64,000 nucleotides of DNA from Enterobacillus tribolii (GCF_003363015.1 NZ_QRAP01000002.1:496001-560000), one strand, 5' to 3'; shown: positions 1 through 12,527, counted from the stretch's first letter. Numbers and translations are program-made. Notes: generated from the letters alone by a model not told the origin.

Positions 1-1
1 G

Positions 2-502
2 GCGGAAATGCACGGTTTGCTGAGTGGTATTCTGTGCGGCGGCAACCGTGACGCCAGCTGGAAGACGTTGCTGCACGACCTGACCAACGAAGGCGAAGCC
101 TGGCCGCTGGCGTTGTCGCAGCCGCTGGACGCGGTTTATCAGTCAACGCGCGAGTCGCTGGAAGATGACGGTTTCGGTTTTCAGATGATGCTGCCGGACG
201 GGGACGACGTTTCGGTCTTTGAGCGCGCCGATGCGCTGGCGGGATGGGTGAACCATTTCCTGCTGGGGCTGGGCGTGATGCAGCCTAAGCTGGATAAGGT
301 CCGCAACGAAGTCGGCGAAGCGATCGACGATCTGCGCAATATCGCGCAGTTGGGTTACGACGAAGACGAAGATCAGGAAGAACTGGAACAGTCTCTGGAA
401 GAGGTGGCGGAATATGTGCGCATGGCGGCAATGCTGTGTCACAGCGAGTTCGTTCAGCAACAACCGCTGGCGCCGGAGAGCCGTAAACCCACATTGCACT
501 GA
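2..502 (+). CDS. ygfB: YgfB family protein (UPF0149), 5'-truncated by the window edge
   Basis: The reading frame is open to the left edge, so the N-terminus (about 28 residues by comparison with the usual 192-residue protein) lies outside the window. The visible part carries the family's conserved blocks: [40 protein letters not shown], and the acidic [18 protein letters not shown] stretch, and it ends in KPTLH like the E. coli protein. YgfB is a small cytosolic protein; no enzymatic role is visible here. It lies 82 bases upstream of pepP in the same orientation, the usual ygfB-pepP-ubiH-ubiI order. The first in-window ATG (position 8) is internal and is not the start. Confidence 0.95.
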   Translation, partial: AEMHGLLSGILCGGNRDASWKTLLHDLTNEGEAWPLALSQPLDAVYQSTRESLEDDGFGFQMMLPDGDDVSVFERADALAGWVNHFLLGLGVMQPKLDKVRNEVGEAIDDLRNIAQLGYDEDEDQEELEQSLEEVAEYVRMAAMLCHSEFVQQQPLAPESRKPTLH

Positions 503-584
503 ACAATATTGCACTGAACAATCACCGGCGGGGAAACCTCACCCCGCCTGAACGATAAATATCTGCTTTTATCAGGAGAAGGTC

Positions 585-1898
585 ATGACCCTGCAAGAGT
601 TTCAGCGCCGACGTAAATCATTGCTGGCTAAAATGGCGCCCGGCAGCGCCGCGTTATTTTTCGCCGCGCCGGAAAGCATTCGCAGCGCGGACAGCGATTA
701 TCCCTATCGTCAAAACAGCGATTTTTGGTACATGACCGGCTTTAACGAACCGGAAGCCCTGTTACTCCTGATAAAAAGCGATGAAACTCACAGCCACAGC
801 GTGTTGTTTAACCGCGTACGCGATCTGACCGCGGAAATCTGGTTCGGGCGTCGCCTGGGGCAGGAGGCTGCGCCGGAGAAGCTCGGTGTCGATCGTGCCC
901 TGCCGTTCGGCGACTTGGGCGAGCAGCTGCATCTGCTGCTCAACGGACTAGATACGGTCTACCACGCGCAGGGCCTTTACGCCTATGCCGACGCGATCGT
1001 CTTCGCCGCGCTGGAAAAATTGCGCAACGGCGCCCGGCAGAATTTCAAAGCGCCGGTTTCGCTGACTGACTGGCGCCCCTGGGTGCATGAGATGCGTCTG
1101 TTCAAGTCACCGGAAGAAGTGGCGCTGATGCGCCGGGCGGGCGAGATTTCCGCGTTGGCCCATACCCGCGCGATGCAGGCGTGCCGTCCGGGGATGTTCG
1201 AGTATCAGCTCGAAGGCGAAATCCATCACGAATTTAACCGTCACGGCGCCCGTTATCCCTCCTACAACACCATCGTGGGCGGGGGCGAAAATGCCTGTAT
1301 TCTGCATTACACCGAAAATGAATCCGAGCTGAAAGACGGCGATCTGGTGCTGATCGACGCCGGATGTGAATATCAGGGCTACGCCGGCGATATCACCCGT
1401 ACCTTCCCGGTCAACGGCACGTTTAGCCCGGCGCAGCGCGCGATTTACGACTTAGTGCTGGCGTCGATGGATAAAGCGTTTGAGGTTTTCGGGCCGGGAA
1501 GCAGCATCCGCGAGGCGCATGAAGCGGCGGTACGCGTGATGGTTGAAGGGCTGATGGCGCTGGGCGTGATGAAGGGCGACCTGGAAACATTGATCGCCGA
1601 ACAGGCGCACCGTCAGTTCTTTATGCACGGGATCAGCCATTGGCTGGGGCTGGATGTGCACGATGTCGGTGATTACGGCAGTTCCGCGCGCGACCGTATT
1701 CTGGAGCCGGGAATGGTGCTGACCGTGGAGCCGGGGCTGTATATTGCGCCGGACGCGGATGTGCCGCAGGAGTATCGCGGCATCGGCGTGCGTATTGAGG
1801 ATGACATTCTGATCACCGTGGATGGGTTTGAGGTGCTGACCAAAGACGTGGTGAAAAAAGCGGATGATATTGAGGCCCTGATGGCCGCTGCCAGGTAA
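585..1898 (+). CDS. pepP: Xaa-Pro aminopeptidase (aminopeptidase P II)
   Basis: A cytosolic metallopeptidase that removes N-terminal residues preceding proline. The 437-residue protein has the N-terminal creatinase-like domain followed from about residue 175 by the pita-bread M24 domain. The five metal ligands are visible: two Asp in LIDAGCEYQGYAGDITRTF, His in FMHGISHWLGLDVHD, Glu in LTVEPGLY and Glu in GVRIEDDILI. The start is preceded by an AGGAGA Shine-Dalgarno at a normal distance. Length is close to the 441 residues of E. coli PepP. ubiH begins 5 bases after its stop, consistent with a pepP-ubiH-ubiI operon. Confidence 0.97.
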   Translation: MTLQEFQRRRKSLLAKMAPGSAALFFAAPESIRSADSDYPYRQNSDFWYMTGFNEPEALLLLIKSDETHSHSVLFNRVRDLTAEIWFGRRLGQEAAPEKLGVDRALPFGDLGEQLHLLLNGLDTVYHAQGLYAYADAIVFAALEKLRNGARQNFKAPVSLTDWRPWVHEMRLFKSPEEVALMRRAGEISALAHTRAMQACRPGMFEYQLEGEIHHEFNRHGARYPSYNTIVGGGENACILHYTENESELKDGDLVLIDAGCEYQGYAGDITRTFPVNGTFSPAQRAIYDLVLASMDKAFEVFGPGSSIREAHEAAVRVMVEGLMALGVMKGDLETLIAEQAHRQFFMHGISHWLGLDVHDVGDYGSSARDRILEPGMVLTVEPGLYIAPDADVPQEYRGIGVRIEDDILITVDGFEVLTKDVVKKADDIEALMAAAR

Positions 1899-1903
1899 CC
1901 GGC

Positions 1904-3091
1904 ATGAAAATGATCATAGTGGGAGGCGGAATGGCCGGCGCGACGTTGGCGCTGGCCGTTTCCGCCCTGAGTGAAGGGCGCATCGGTATCGAGCTGGTCG
2001 AGGCGGTGTCGCCTTCCGGCCGGGCGCACCCTGGGTTTGACGCCCGCGCCATCGCATTGGCGCAGGGCACCTGTCAGCAACTGGCGCGCATCGGTGTGTG
2101 GCAGGCACTGCAGTCGTGCGCGACGCCGATTGACAGCGTGCACGTCAGCGATGGCGGTCACGCCGGCTTCGTGACGATGCAGGCTTCCGACTATCAGATT
2201 CCCGCGCTGGGGCAGGTGGTGGAGCTGCATCAGGTCGGCAGCCGTCTGTTTCGCCTGCTGGAGAAAGCGCCGGGCGTAACGCTGCACTGCCCGGCCAGCG
2301 TGGTCGGCGTTCAGCGCGAGACCGGCTCGGCAACGGTGGAACTGGATAACGGCACGCGGCTCAGCGCCGATCTGCTGGTCGCCGCGGACGGCTCTGCTTC
2401 GCCGCTGGCGCATCATTGTCAGGTGCGCTGGCGGACGGAGGAGTACCATCAGATCGCCGTGATCGCCAACGTGCTGACTTCGCAGGCGCACCAGGGGCGG
2501 GCGTTTGAGCGTTTCACCGCCAACGGCCCGCTGGCGATGCTGCCGATGAGCGAAGGGCGCAGTTCGCTGGTGTGGTGCCATGCAGCGCAGGATCAACACG
2601 AGGTGGACGGCTGGAGCGACGCGGAATTCCTGCGTCGCCTGCAACGCGCGTTCGGCTGGCGTCTGGGCACCCTGTTGCGCGCAGGAACGCGCCACAGCTA
2701 CCCGTTGCGCCTGACCACCGCCGAACAGCATATCAGCCACCGCCTGGCGCTGGTGGGGAACGCGGCGCAGACGCTGCACCCCATCGCCGGGCAGGGGTTT
2801 AACCTGGGTATGCGCGACGTTATCGCGCTGGCGGAAACCGTTACCGCCGCGGCCATGAACGGCGAAGACATCGGCAGCCATCAGGTGCTGGCGAAATACC
2901 AGCGCAGCCGCGCCGCCGATCAACGCGACACCATCGGCATGACGGACGGCCTGATCCATCTGTTTGCCAACCGTCTGGCGCCGTTGGTTGTCGGGCGCAA
3001 TCTGGGCCTGATGGCGATGGAAATGGCGCCGCCGCTGCGCGATATACTGGCCCACCGCACGCTGGGGTGGGTTGCTGCGCATAAGCAGTAA
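1904..3091 (+). CDS. ubiH: 2-octaprenyl-6-methoxyphenol hydroxylase (ubiquinone biosynthesis)
   Basis: FAD-dependent monooxygenase of the UbiH/COQ6 family that hydroxylates a late ubiquinone precursor at the inner membrane. At the N-terminus is the FAD-binding Rossmann signature (IIVGGGMAGATLALAVS); mid-protein is the DG motif LLVAADGSASPLAH; near residue 285 is the second FAD/substrate motif LVGNAAQTLHPIAGQGFNLGMRD. At 395 residues it is family-sized. The start codon follows the pepP stop by 5 bases, so translation is probably coupled. The next gene, ubiI, is a paralog of the same family, as in other enterobacteria. Confidence 0.97.
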   Translation: MKMIIVGGGMAGATLALAVSALSEGRIGIELVEAVSPSGRAHPGFDARAIALAQGTCQQLARIGVWQALQSCATPIDSVHVSDGGHAGFVTMQASDYQIPALGQVVELHQVGSRLFRLLEKAPGVTLHCPASVVGVQRETGSATVELDNGTRLSADLLVAADGSASPLAHHCQVRWRTEEYHQIAVIANVLTSQAHQGRAFERFTANGPLAMLPMSEGRSSLVWCHAAQDQHEVDGWSDAEFLRRLQRAFGWRLGTLLRAGTRHSYPLRLTTAEQHISHRLALVGNAAQTLHPIAGQGFNLGMRDVIALAETVTAAAMNGEDIGSHQVLAKYQRSRAADQRDTIGMTDGLIHLFANRLAPLVVGRNLGLMAMEMAPPLRDILAHRTLGWVAAHKQ

Positions 3092-3192
3092 AGGTACGAC
3101 ATATAAACGGCGCTGTTTGGCGTGCGCAATCCTGTAATGCACAACATGCCCCGCCAGACAACCTGATGTAACGAAAAGGAAAACCAACAATC

Positions 3193-4404
3193 ATGCAATC
3201 ATTCGACGTGGTGATCGCCGGGGGCGGAATGGTCGGGCTGGCGCTGGCCGCCGGCCTGCAGGGCAGCGGGCTGCGTATTGCGGTGGTGGAAAATCGCCTG
3301 CCGGACACGGTGACGCCCGCGGATGAGCCGTCCCTGAGGGTTTCCGCGATTAACGCCGCCAGCGAGCGTCTGCTGCAACATCTGGGCGTGTGGCAGGACA
3401 TCCTCTCGTTGCGCGCCAGCGCTTATCAGGGCATGGAGGTCTGGGATTGCGACAGCTTCGGGCGCATTGCTTTCCGCGCCGACGAATACGGCCATCCGCA
3501 CCTCGGCCATATCATCGAGAACAGCGTTATCCAGCAGGCGCTGTGGCAAAAGGTCAGCCAACTGCCCGACGTTACGCTACTGGCGCCGGCGTCGTTCGCT
3601 CAGGTTGCCCGTGGTGAAAACGAAGCGTTTGTCACTCTGGATAGCGGCGAAATGCTGACCGCCCGCTTGCTGGTCGGCGCCGACGGCGCCCGCTCCTGGC
3701 TGCGTCAGCAGGCAGATATTCCCCTGACCTTCTGGGATTACCGCCATCATGCGCTGGTCGCAACTATTCGCACCGCAGAGCCTCATGAAGGCTGCGCGCG
3801 CCAGGTTTTTCATCATGACGGCATCCTGGCGTTTCTGCCGCTCAGCGATCCTCATTTGTGCTCCATCGTTTGGTCGGTTGCGCCGGACGAAGCGCAGCGG
3901 CTGGCTGCCCTGCCGGAAGAAGATTTTAACCGCGAGCTGGCAGTCACGTTCGACACCCGGCTGGGGTGCTGCGAACTGGTCAGCGAGCGCGGGGTTTACC
4001 CGCTGACCGGGCGCTATGCCCGCAGTTTTGCCGCGCACCGGCTGGCGCTGGCGGGCGACGCTGCGCACACCATTCATCCGCTGGCAGGACAGGGCGTTAA
4101 CCTGGGCTTTATGGACGCCGCCGAACTGGCTGCCGAAATCCGCCGTTTGCACAAGCAGGGGAAAGATATCGGCAGTTACCTCTATCTGCGCCGCTATGAA
4201 CGTGCGCGCAAATACAGTGCGGCGGTGATGCTTATGGCGATGCAGGGCTTCCGCGACGTGTTTGCCGGCGGCAATCCGGCGAAAAAATTGCTGCGTGACG
4301 TCGGGCTGACGCTGGCGGATAACCTGCCCGGCGTGAAGCCCCGTTTGGTGCGCTACGCCATGGGATTGCAGGATTTGCCAGACTGGCTGCGCGTTGCTTC
4401 CTGA
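3193..4404 (+). CDS. ubiI: 2-octaprenylphenol C5 hydroxylase (VisC)
   Basis: Flavin monooxygenase that carries out the C5 hydroxylation of the ubiquinone ring in aerobic growth. The 403-residue protein has the dinucleotide motif VVIAGGGMVGLALAAGL at residues 6-22, the DG motif LLVGADGARSWLRQQ around 160, and LAGDAAHTIHPLAGQGVNLGFMD near 290. It is related to but distinct from the neighbouring UbiH. An AAGGAAAA ribosome site lies just before the ATG. About 100 bases separate it from ubiH, so it is either in the same operon or has its own weak promoter. A strong hairpin with a T-run follows at about 60 bases. Confidence 0.96.
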   Translation: MQSFDVVIAGGGMVGLALAAGLQGSGLRIAVVENRLPDTVTPADEPSLRVSAINAASERLLQHLGVWQDILSLRASAYQGMEVWDCDSFGRIAFRADEYGHPHLGHIIENSVIQQALWQKVSQLPDVTLLAPASFAQVARGENEAFVTLDSGEMLTARLLVGADGARSWLRQQADIPLTFWDYRHHALVATIRTAEPHEGCARQVFHHDGILAFLPLSDPHLCSIVWSVAPDEAQRLAALPEEDFNRELAVTFDTRLGCCELVSERGVYPLTGRYARSFAAHRLALAGDAAHTIHPLAGQGVNLGFMDAAELAAEIRRLHKQGKDIGSYLYLRRYERARKYSAAVMLMAMQGFRDVFAGGNPAKKLLRDVGLTLADNLPGVKPRLVRYAMGLQDLPDWLRVAS

Positions 4405-4462
4405 ATGGCGCGGCGGTTTGAAATATTCTAATAACAGCGCCTTTTTTGGATTACTTTTTTTT

Positions 4463-4494
4463 ATGCCGGATTCGTTAACATCCGGCATTTTTTA
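4463..4494 (+). terminator. Rho-independent terminator after ubiI
   Basis: A perfect 9-bp stem (ATGCCGGAT / ATCCGGCAT) with an 8-base loop is followed directly by a run of T. It closes the ygfB-pepP-ubiH-ubiI transcription unit. Confidence 0.9.
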
Positions 4495-4847
4495 TTCGTG
4501 TTTGCCGCCCCGCATTATATAACTTCACAGAAATGACGCGGAAATTGTGCGTTATGTGCCGTTTGGCGCAGTTTTCCAGATGAAACTTCTGCACTATTCC
4601 CTTCTGAAAAATCACTTTATTCTGCTGTTACGTTTATTTTAACTTATGGTTAATCGCCTGATTCGGTGATACCGTCTTAGGCAGGATAACGTTTGCGTCG
4701 TGATGCTTTCCGCCTCTGCGCAGGGCATGACGACGGATTGTTTGTTTCCGCGCCGGTGAACCTCCGGGCCCCATCCGGATGACTCATCTGCGTGCTCTCA
4801 CTGTTTCTCATGCGTCGTTGGCGCATACCAAGGAGGAAGGGGTAAGA
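4495..4847. other. Intergenic region upstream of gcvTHP
   Basis: About 350 bases with no convincing gene; the plus-strand frame upstream of gcvT lacks its own ribosome site. In E. coli this position holds the binding sites for GcvA, Lrp and PurR that control gcvTHP. I could not pick out a defensible operator by eye. The tandem glycine riboswitch that precedes gcvT in Vibrio and Bacillus is not recognisable here. The AT-rich part (4540-4660) probably contains the promoter and Lrp sites by analogy. Confidence 0.4.
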
Positions 4848-5942
4848 ATGGCAAGCAAGACTCCGCTTTATGATCAACACGTCGCCAGCGGCGCCCGCAT
4901 GGTCGATTTCCACGGCTGGATGATGCCGCTGCACTATGGCTCCCAGATGGATGAACACCACGCCGTGCGTCAGGATGCCGGCATGTTCGATGTTTCCCAT
5001 ATGACCATCGTCGATATGCACGGCGCGCGTACCCGCGAATTTCTCCGTTACCTGCTGGCAAACGACGTCGACAAACTGACGCAGCCCGGCAAAGCCCTCT
5101 ACACCGGCATGCTGAATGCCTCCGGCGGCGTGATTGATGACCTGATCGTCTATTACCTGACCGATGAGTATTACCGCCTGGTGGTGAACTCCGCCACGCG
5201 CGAGAAAGATCTGGCGTGGATCGGGGAGCATGCCGGGCCTTACCATCTTGAGATCACCGTGCGCGACGATCTGGCGCTGATCGCCGTTCAGGGGCCGCAG
5301 GCCAAAGAAAAGGCCGCCACGTTGTTCAGCGCGGAGCAAAAGCAGGCCGTCAGCGGCATGAAGCCGTTTTTCGGCGTGCAGAGCGGCGAACTGTTTATCG
5401 CCACGACCGGCTATACCGGTGAAGCGGGCTATGAAATCGCCTTACCGAAGCAGGACGCGGTGACTTTCTGGCAACGTCTGGAACAGGCAGGCGTGAAGCC
5501 TTGCGGTCTGGGCGCGCGTGATACGCTGCGTCTCGAAGCGGGAATGAACCTGTACGGCCAGGAGATGGACGAGGGCGTTTCCCCGCTGGCGGCCAACATG
5601 GGCTGGACCATTGCCTGGGAGCCGGCGGATCGTGACTTTATCGGCCGTGCGGCGCTGGAACAGCAGCGTGAAAAAGGCACGGAGCAGTTGGTCGGCCTGG
5701 TGATGACCGAGAAAGGCGTATTGCGTAACGGCCTGCCGGTGCGCTTCACTGACGATCACGGCAAGCCGTGTCAGGGGATTATCACCAGCGGTTCATTTTC
5801 CCCCACCCTTGGTTTCAGTATCGCGCTGGCACGGGTGCCGGCCGGTATCGGCGATGAGGCGATCGTTGAGATTCGCAATCGCGAAATGCCGGTGCGGGTG
5901 GTGAAGCCCGGCTTTGTACGTAACGGGAAAAGCCTGGTGTAA
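4848..5942 (+). CDS. gcvT: Glycine cleavage system T protein (aminomethyltransferase)
   Basis: Tetrahydrofolate-dependent T protein that takes the aminomethyl group from lipoyl-GcvH and releases ammonia and 5,10-methylene-THF. The start was set at 4848 ([11 protein letters not shown]) rather than an in-frame ATG 69 bases upstream, because an AGGAGGAAGG ribosome site sits 8-17 bases before it and the resulting 364 residues equal the E. coli protein. Family blocks include [55 protein letters not shown] and [19 protein letters not shown]. First gene of the gcvTHP operon. Confidence 0.97.
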   Translation: MASKTPLYDQHVASGARMVDFHGWMMPLHYGSQMDEHHAVRQDAGMFDVSHMTIVDMHGARTREFLRYLLANDVDKLTQPGKALYTGMLNASGGVIDDLIVYYLTDEYYRLVVNSATREKDLAWIGEHAGPYHLEITVRDDLALIAVQGPQAKEKAATLFSAEQKQAVSGMKPFFGVQSGELFIATTGYTGEAGYEIALPKQDAVTFWQRLEQAGVKPCGLGARDTLRLEAGMNLYGQEMDEGVSPLAANMGWTIAWEPADRDFIGRAALEQQREKGTEQLVGLVMTEKGVLRNGLPVRFTDDHGKPCQGIITSGSFSPTLGFSIALARVPAGIGDEAIVEIRNREMPVRVVKPGFVRNGKSLV

Positions 5943-6001
5943 TGACGCCGGGTAATAATTTATTAAGCATCTGATAAACACACTTCCAGGAGAGGATGGC
6001 G

Positions 6002-6388
6002 ATGAGCAACGTGCCAACTGAATTGAAATATACCGAATCGCATGAGTGGGTCCGCGCTGAAGGCAACGGCGTTTACTGCGTCGGGATCACCGAGCATGCG
6101 CAGGAGCTGCTTGGCGACATGGTTTTCGTTGACCTGCCCGAAGTGGGCACACAGTTCAGCGCCGGGGACGACTGCGCGGTCGCCGAGTCTGTGAAGGCGG
6201 CTTCCGATATCTATGCGCCGATCGACGGCGAAATCGTTGAAGTGAACGGCGAGCTGGACGGCGCGCCGGAGCTGGTGAACAGCGCGCCTTACGCTGAAGG
6301 CTGGCTGTTCAAGATTAAGGCGTCTGATGAATCGCAGATCGGCGGCCTGCTGGACGCGGCGGCTTATCAGGAAAGCATCGACGACTGA
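6002..6388 (+). CDS. gcvH: Glycine cleavage system H protein (lipoyl carrier)
   Basis: Lipoylated carrier protein that shuttles the aminomethyl group between GcvP, GcvT and Lpd. The 128-residue protein begins [16 protein letters not shown]. Two in-frame ATGs are present (5996 and 6002); the second gives better spacing from the AGGAGAGG ribosome site and matches the E. coli N-terminus. The lipoylation lysine is in [15 protein letters not shown] at about residue 65. It lies 59 bases after gcvT and 144 bases before gcvP in the same operon. Confidence 0.97.
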   Translation: MSNVPTELKYTESHEWVRAEGNGVYCVGITEHAQELLGDMVFVDLPEVGTQFSAGDDCAVAESVKAASDIYAPIDGEIVEVNGELDGAPELVNSAPYAEGWLFKIKASDESQIGGLLDAAAYQESIDD

Positions 6389-6407
6389 TTGCCCGCCCGG
6401 CTATCTT

Positions 6408-6469
6408 CCCGCCGCTGCGGCGGCGGGTGAGATTGATGACCAACCTGTCTGCGACGCAGCAGGCAGGTT
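6408..6469 (+). repeat. Two intercistronic hairpins between gcvH and gcvP
   Basis: The first hairpin has an 8-bp stem (CCCGCCGC / GCGGCGGG, loop TGCG, 6408-6427). The second pairs AACCTG with CAGGTT (6442-6469) around an inner CTGC/GCAG stem. Neither has a good T-run, so they more likely modulate mRNA stability or attenuate than terminate. Function is an inference. Confidence 0.5.
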
Positions 6470-6532
6470 TGTTATGGATTTCTTTTGTGTTCCTTATGTC
6501 AGGAATTTCTCCATTTCAGGAATAAACAGCCC

Positions 6533-9415
<2,883 letters not shown>

Positions 9416-9438
9416 GTTTCTGTCCCGCAATAATCCAC

Positions 9439-9467
9439 GGCCCGTGATCGCTTCACGGGCCTTTTTT
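9439..9467 (+). terminator. Rho-independent terminator after gcvP
   Basis: A 9-bp stem GGCCCGTGA / TCACGGGCC with a short loop is followed by six T. It ends the gcvTHP operon. Confidence 0.93.
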
Positions 9468-9576
9468 ATGCTTCCTTCCCGCTTTCTCTTCCATTATTCA
9501 ACTGACTGTCTATGTCCGTTTCATCAAAATTATTTATGGCTCAAATTTGCAGGTTGTGAAACGTGGGATCTTTAAA

Positions 9577-9595
9577 AATGAAACATTGTTTTTAA
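9577..9595 (+). promoter_or_regulatory. Probable KdgR operator upstream of rhiT
   Basis: AATGAAACATTGTTTTTAA matches the KdgR consensus (WWTRAAAYRNYRTTTYAWW as I recall it) at all but one position. KdgR is the repressor of pectin catabolism in enterobacteria, and Dickeya rhiTN is a known member of its regulon. The site lies about 175 bases before the rhiT start, with a TATATT hexamer near 9613 that could be the -10. The match was read by eye and not scored. Confidence 0.65.
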
Positions 9596-9768
9596 AACAT
9601 GAAGAGGATCATTATATTCTTTGTGTGTTTGCCACCTGAGAAGTGCCTGCGGCAAAAACGCAAAGGTTTTGGTCTGGGTGTCGCTTTACTTTAGTGGCAT
9701 GGCGGGTCTGCTGGTTAAAAAGGACCCGATTGCGATCGCTCCGCACGGATAACTCGGAGAGCAAAGTA

Positions 9769-11331
9769 ATGAAGACACGTAAGATAGGCTTAATAAATTA
9801 CCTGGCCTACGGTTCAGGAGATTTTCTCGGTGCAGGGACGACGGCGCTGACGGCGGCCTGGCTGCTCTACTTTTACACCACGTTTTGCGGGCTGACCCCG
9901 ATCGAGGCAACGTTCATTTTTGCCATGGCCCGGGTGGCGGATGCCGTGGTAAGTCCGCTGATGGGGTTTCTGACCGACAATTTCGGCTCCAGCTGGCTGG
10001 GTAAACGCTTCGGGCGCCGTAAGTTTTTTATTTTGCTGGGTATCCCGCTGGTCTTTAGTTACAGCCTGATGTGGGTCGGCGAAATGAGTTATTGGTATTA
10101 CCTGCTGACCTATCTGTTTTTTGACGTGGTGTACACCATGATTCTGGTGCCATATGAAACCCTGGTGCCGGAAATGACCGACGACTTCAAACAGAAAACC
10201 AAGTTTTCCGGGGCGCGTATCGCGCTGGCGCAGCTGTCGGCGATTCTGGCGGCGTTCCTGCCCGGCATTCTCCTTTCTCACTTCGGTAAGGACAACGCGG
10301 TGTCCTTCTTCTATGCCAGCCTGGTGTTTTCGGTGATTTGCGCGCTGGTGCTGACGCTGGTCTATTGCTTCACCTGGGAGCGCCCGCGCGATCAGATGTC
10401 GGAGGCGGCGAAGCGTGCGGAAGAGGAGCAGAGCAGGCTGACGCTGGGGCAGCGCATCAAGCGGCTGAACGTTGAACTGACGTCCACGCTGCGCATCCGC
10501 ATTTTCCGTCAGCACCTCGGGATGTACCTTGGTGGCTATATCGCGCAGGATGTTTTCAACGCCGTCTTCACCTATTACGTGGTGTTTGTGCTGATGCAGA
10601 GCGCCACGACGGCGTCTAACCTGATGGGCACCATGGCTATCATGCAGTTTATCGCCGTCATCGGCATGATCCCCCTGTGCATCCGCTTCGGTCCCGCGCC
10701 TTCCTACCGGCTGGTGGTATTGGTGTTCGGTTGCAGCGCCGTTTCCTATGCTTTGCTGTATTACAGCGGAATGGCGGACGTTTTTGCCCTGTTGCTGCTG
10801 GTTTCCGCCATCGCGGGGTTAGGGCGCGGCGGGATCAACTACGTTCCCTGGAATACCTACACCTACATCGCCGATGTGGATGAAATCATCACCGGGCAGC
10901 GCCGCGAAGGCATTTTCGCCGGCATCATGACCCTGACGCGCAAAGCATCGCAGGCCGGTGCGGTGATGCTGGTCGGCATCGTGATGCAGTTGTCCGGCTT
11001 TGTTTCCGGCCAGAGTGAGCAATCGCCGGCGGTCAGCCACACCATTCTGATGATATTGAGCGTTGGCACGGTCTGCGTGCTGTGTGTCGGCTTCTTCATC
11101 TCCCTGCGTTTTCGTCTGAATCTGCAAACGCACCGGGTATTGAATGAGGAAACGGTAAAAATGCGCCAGGCCGGACGCATCGTTCCGGAGCAGATCGCTC
11201 CGGAGGCCAGGGCCACCGTCGAAATGCTGGCGGGCATGCCTTACGAGTGCCTGTGGGGAAACAATAACATCGGCTACCTCAATCGTCACAAGCCGGCGGC
11301 CAAAGCGCTGACCCGACTGGAGCGTGCGTGA
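9769..11331 (+). CDS. rhiT: GPH-type MFS transporter, probable rhamnogalacturonide importer RhiT
   Basis: Inner-membrane glycoside-pentoside-hexuronide:cation symporter-like protein of 520 residues with about 12 hydrophobic segments. It begins MKTRKIGLINYLAYGSGDFLGAGTTALTAAW and carries the family's loop SSWLGKRFGRRKFFILLG near residue 75. The start at 9769 has an upstream CGGAGAG; the longer in-frame extension to 9643 has no ribosome site. The specific assignment rests on context: a GH105 hydrolase gene follows by 27 bases and a KdgR box precedes it, the rhiT-rhiN arrangement known in Dickeya. It could also carry unsaturated oligogalacturonides. Inserted between gcvP and yqfA relative to E. 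coli. Confidence 0.75.
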   Translation: MKTRKIGLINYLAYGSGDFLGAGTTALTAAWLLYFYTTFCGLTPIEATFIFAMARVADAVVSPLMGFLTDNFGSSWLGKRFGRRKFFILLGIPLVFSYSLMWVGEMSYWYYLLTYLFFDVVYTMILVPYETLVPEMTDDFKQKTKFSGARIALAQLSAILAAFLPGILLSHFGKDNAVSFFYASLVFSVICALVLTLVYCFTWERPRDQMSEAAKRAEEEQSRLTLGQRIKRLNVELTSTLRIRIFRQHLGMYLGGYIAQDVFNAVFTYYVVFVLMQSATTASNLMGTMAIMQFIAVIGMIPLCIRFGPAPSYRLVVLVFGCSAVSYALLYYSGMADVFALLLLVSAIAGLGRGGINYVPWNTYTYIADVDEIITGQRREGIFAGIMTLTRKASQAGAVMLVGIVMQLSGFVSGQSEQSPAVSHTILMILSVGTVCVLCVGFFISLRFRLNLQTHRVLNEETVKMRQAGRIVPEQIAPEARATVEMLAGMPYECLWGNNNIGYLNRHKPAAKALTRLERA

Positions 11332-11358
11332 GTTTTTCTTTGAACTGAAGGAGTTGTC

Positions 11359-12498
11359 ATGATCGTCTATCCGGTAAAACACAGCCCGTTACTGCGTCAG
11401 CCTGAACGTTTTATCGATCGGGATGAGCTGAAACGGTTGATCCATATCCTGACGGATAACCTGATCAATATTAAGGATGATACCGGCGAGTTCCTGCTGC
11501 GCCTGGATGACGGACGGGTGATCGACACCAAAGGCTGGGCAGGCTGGGAGTGGACCCACGGCATCGGGCTGTATGGTATCTACCAGTATTACCGCCAGAC
11601 CGGCAATGAGCGCATGTGCAACATCGTGGACGACTGGTTCTCCGCGCGTCTGGAAGAAGGAACGCCGACGAAAAACGTTAACACCATGTGTCCTTTCCTG
11701 ACGTTGGCTTACCGCTATGAGGAAACCCGGGATCCGCGCTGGCTGCCTTATCTGGAGCGATGGGCGCAGTGGGTGATGTATGACATGCCGCGTACGGAAA
11801 AACGAGGGCTGCAACACATCACCCTGGCAGAAGAAAACCATCAGCAACTCTGGGACGATACGCTGATGATGAGTGTGCTGCCGCTGGCGAAGATCGGTAA
11901 GTTGTTAAAGCGTCCTGAGTATCTGGAGGAGGCGAAATACCAGTTTATGGTGCACACCCAGTATCTGATGGAACGGGAAAGCGGACTGTGGTTCCACGGC
12001 TGGAGCTTCGAGGGCAACCATAATTTTGCCCGCGCGCGCTGGGCGCGCGGCAATAGCTGGATCACGATGGTGATCCCCGAACTGCTGGCGCTGCTGGACC
12101 TGCCTGAAGGCGACGCCACGCGTTGCTTTATGCTTCAGGTACTGGAAAGTCAGGCGGAAACGCTGCGCCGTTTGCAGCATGACAGCGGGCTGTGGCATAC
12201 CCTGCTGGACGATCCGGATTCGTACACCGAGGCATCCGCCACTGCGGGCATTGCGTATGGTCTGCTGAAGGCGGTGCGGATGCGTTACCTGGACGCGCGC
12301 TATGCCGAAACGGCGGATAAAGCGGTTAAGGGCATTATTTCCCATATCAGCGGCGACGGCGAGCTGAGGCAGGTTTCATTCGGCACCGGGATGGGGCATG
12401 ACCTTGATTTTTATCGCCGGATACCGCTAACCTCCATGCCGTACGGGCAAGCGATGGCGATTCTGTGCCTGACGGAGTATCTGCTGACCTACCTGTAA
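11359..12498 (+). CDS. rhiN: Unsaturated rhamnogalacturonyl hydrolase (GH105), RhiN
   Basis: Cytosolic glycoside hydrolase family 105 enzyme that removes the unsaturated uronic acid from oligosaccharides released by rhamnogalacturonan lyase. The 379-residue (alpha/alpha)6-barrel protein shows GWAGWEWTHGIGLYG (about 55-70), EENHQQLWDDTLMMS near 160 with the likely catalytic Asp, and HGWSFEGNHNFARARWARGNSW near 215. AAGGAG precedes the ATG. It forms a two-gene operon with the importer upstream, so imported oligosaccharide is opened as it enters. The product would feed the rhamnose and KDG pathways, not present in this window. Confidence 0.88.
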   Translation: MIVYPVKHSPLLRQPERFIDRDELKRLIHILTDNLINIKDDTGEFLLRLDDGRVIDTKGWAGWEWTHGIGLYGIYQYYRQTGNERMCNIVDDWFSARLEEGTPTKNVNTMCPFLTLAYRYEETRDPRWLPYLERWAQWVMYDMPRTEKRGLQHITLAEENHQQLWDDTLMMSVLPLAKIGKLLKRPEYLEEAKYQFMVHTQYLMERESGLWFHGWSFEGNHNFARARWARGNSWITMVIPELLALLDLPEGDATRCFMLQVLESQAETLRRLQHDSGLWHTLLDDPDSYTEASATAGIAYGLLKAVRMRYLDARYAETADKAVKGIISHISGDGELRQVSFGTGMGHDLDFYRRIPLTSMPYGQAMAILCLTEYLLTYL

Positions 12499-12527
12499 CC
12501 CTGCGGGCGTGGTACTCACGCCCTCTG

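Noticed and set aside
1673..3190. Long minus-strand open frame of 505 codons opposite pepP/ubiH
   Set aside because: It is antisense to well-supported genes, rich in Arg, His and Gln as expected for a shadow frame in GC-rich DNA, and lacks a ribosome site.
4495..4847. Glycine riboswitch upstream of gcvT
   Set aside because: The conserved tandem aptamer sequence is not recognisable, and enterobacteria regulate gcvTHP by GcvA/GcvR and Lrp rather than by a riboswitch.
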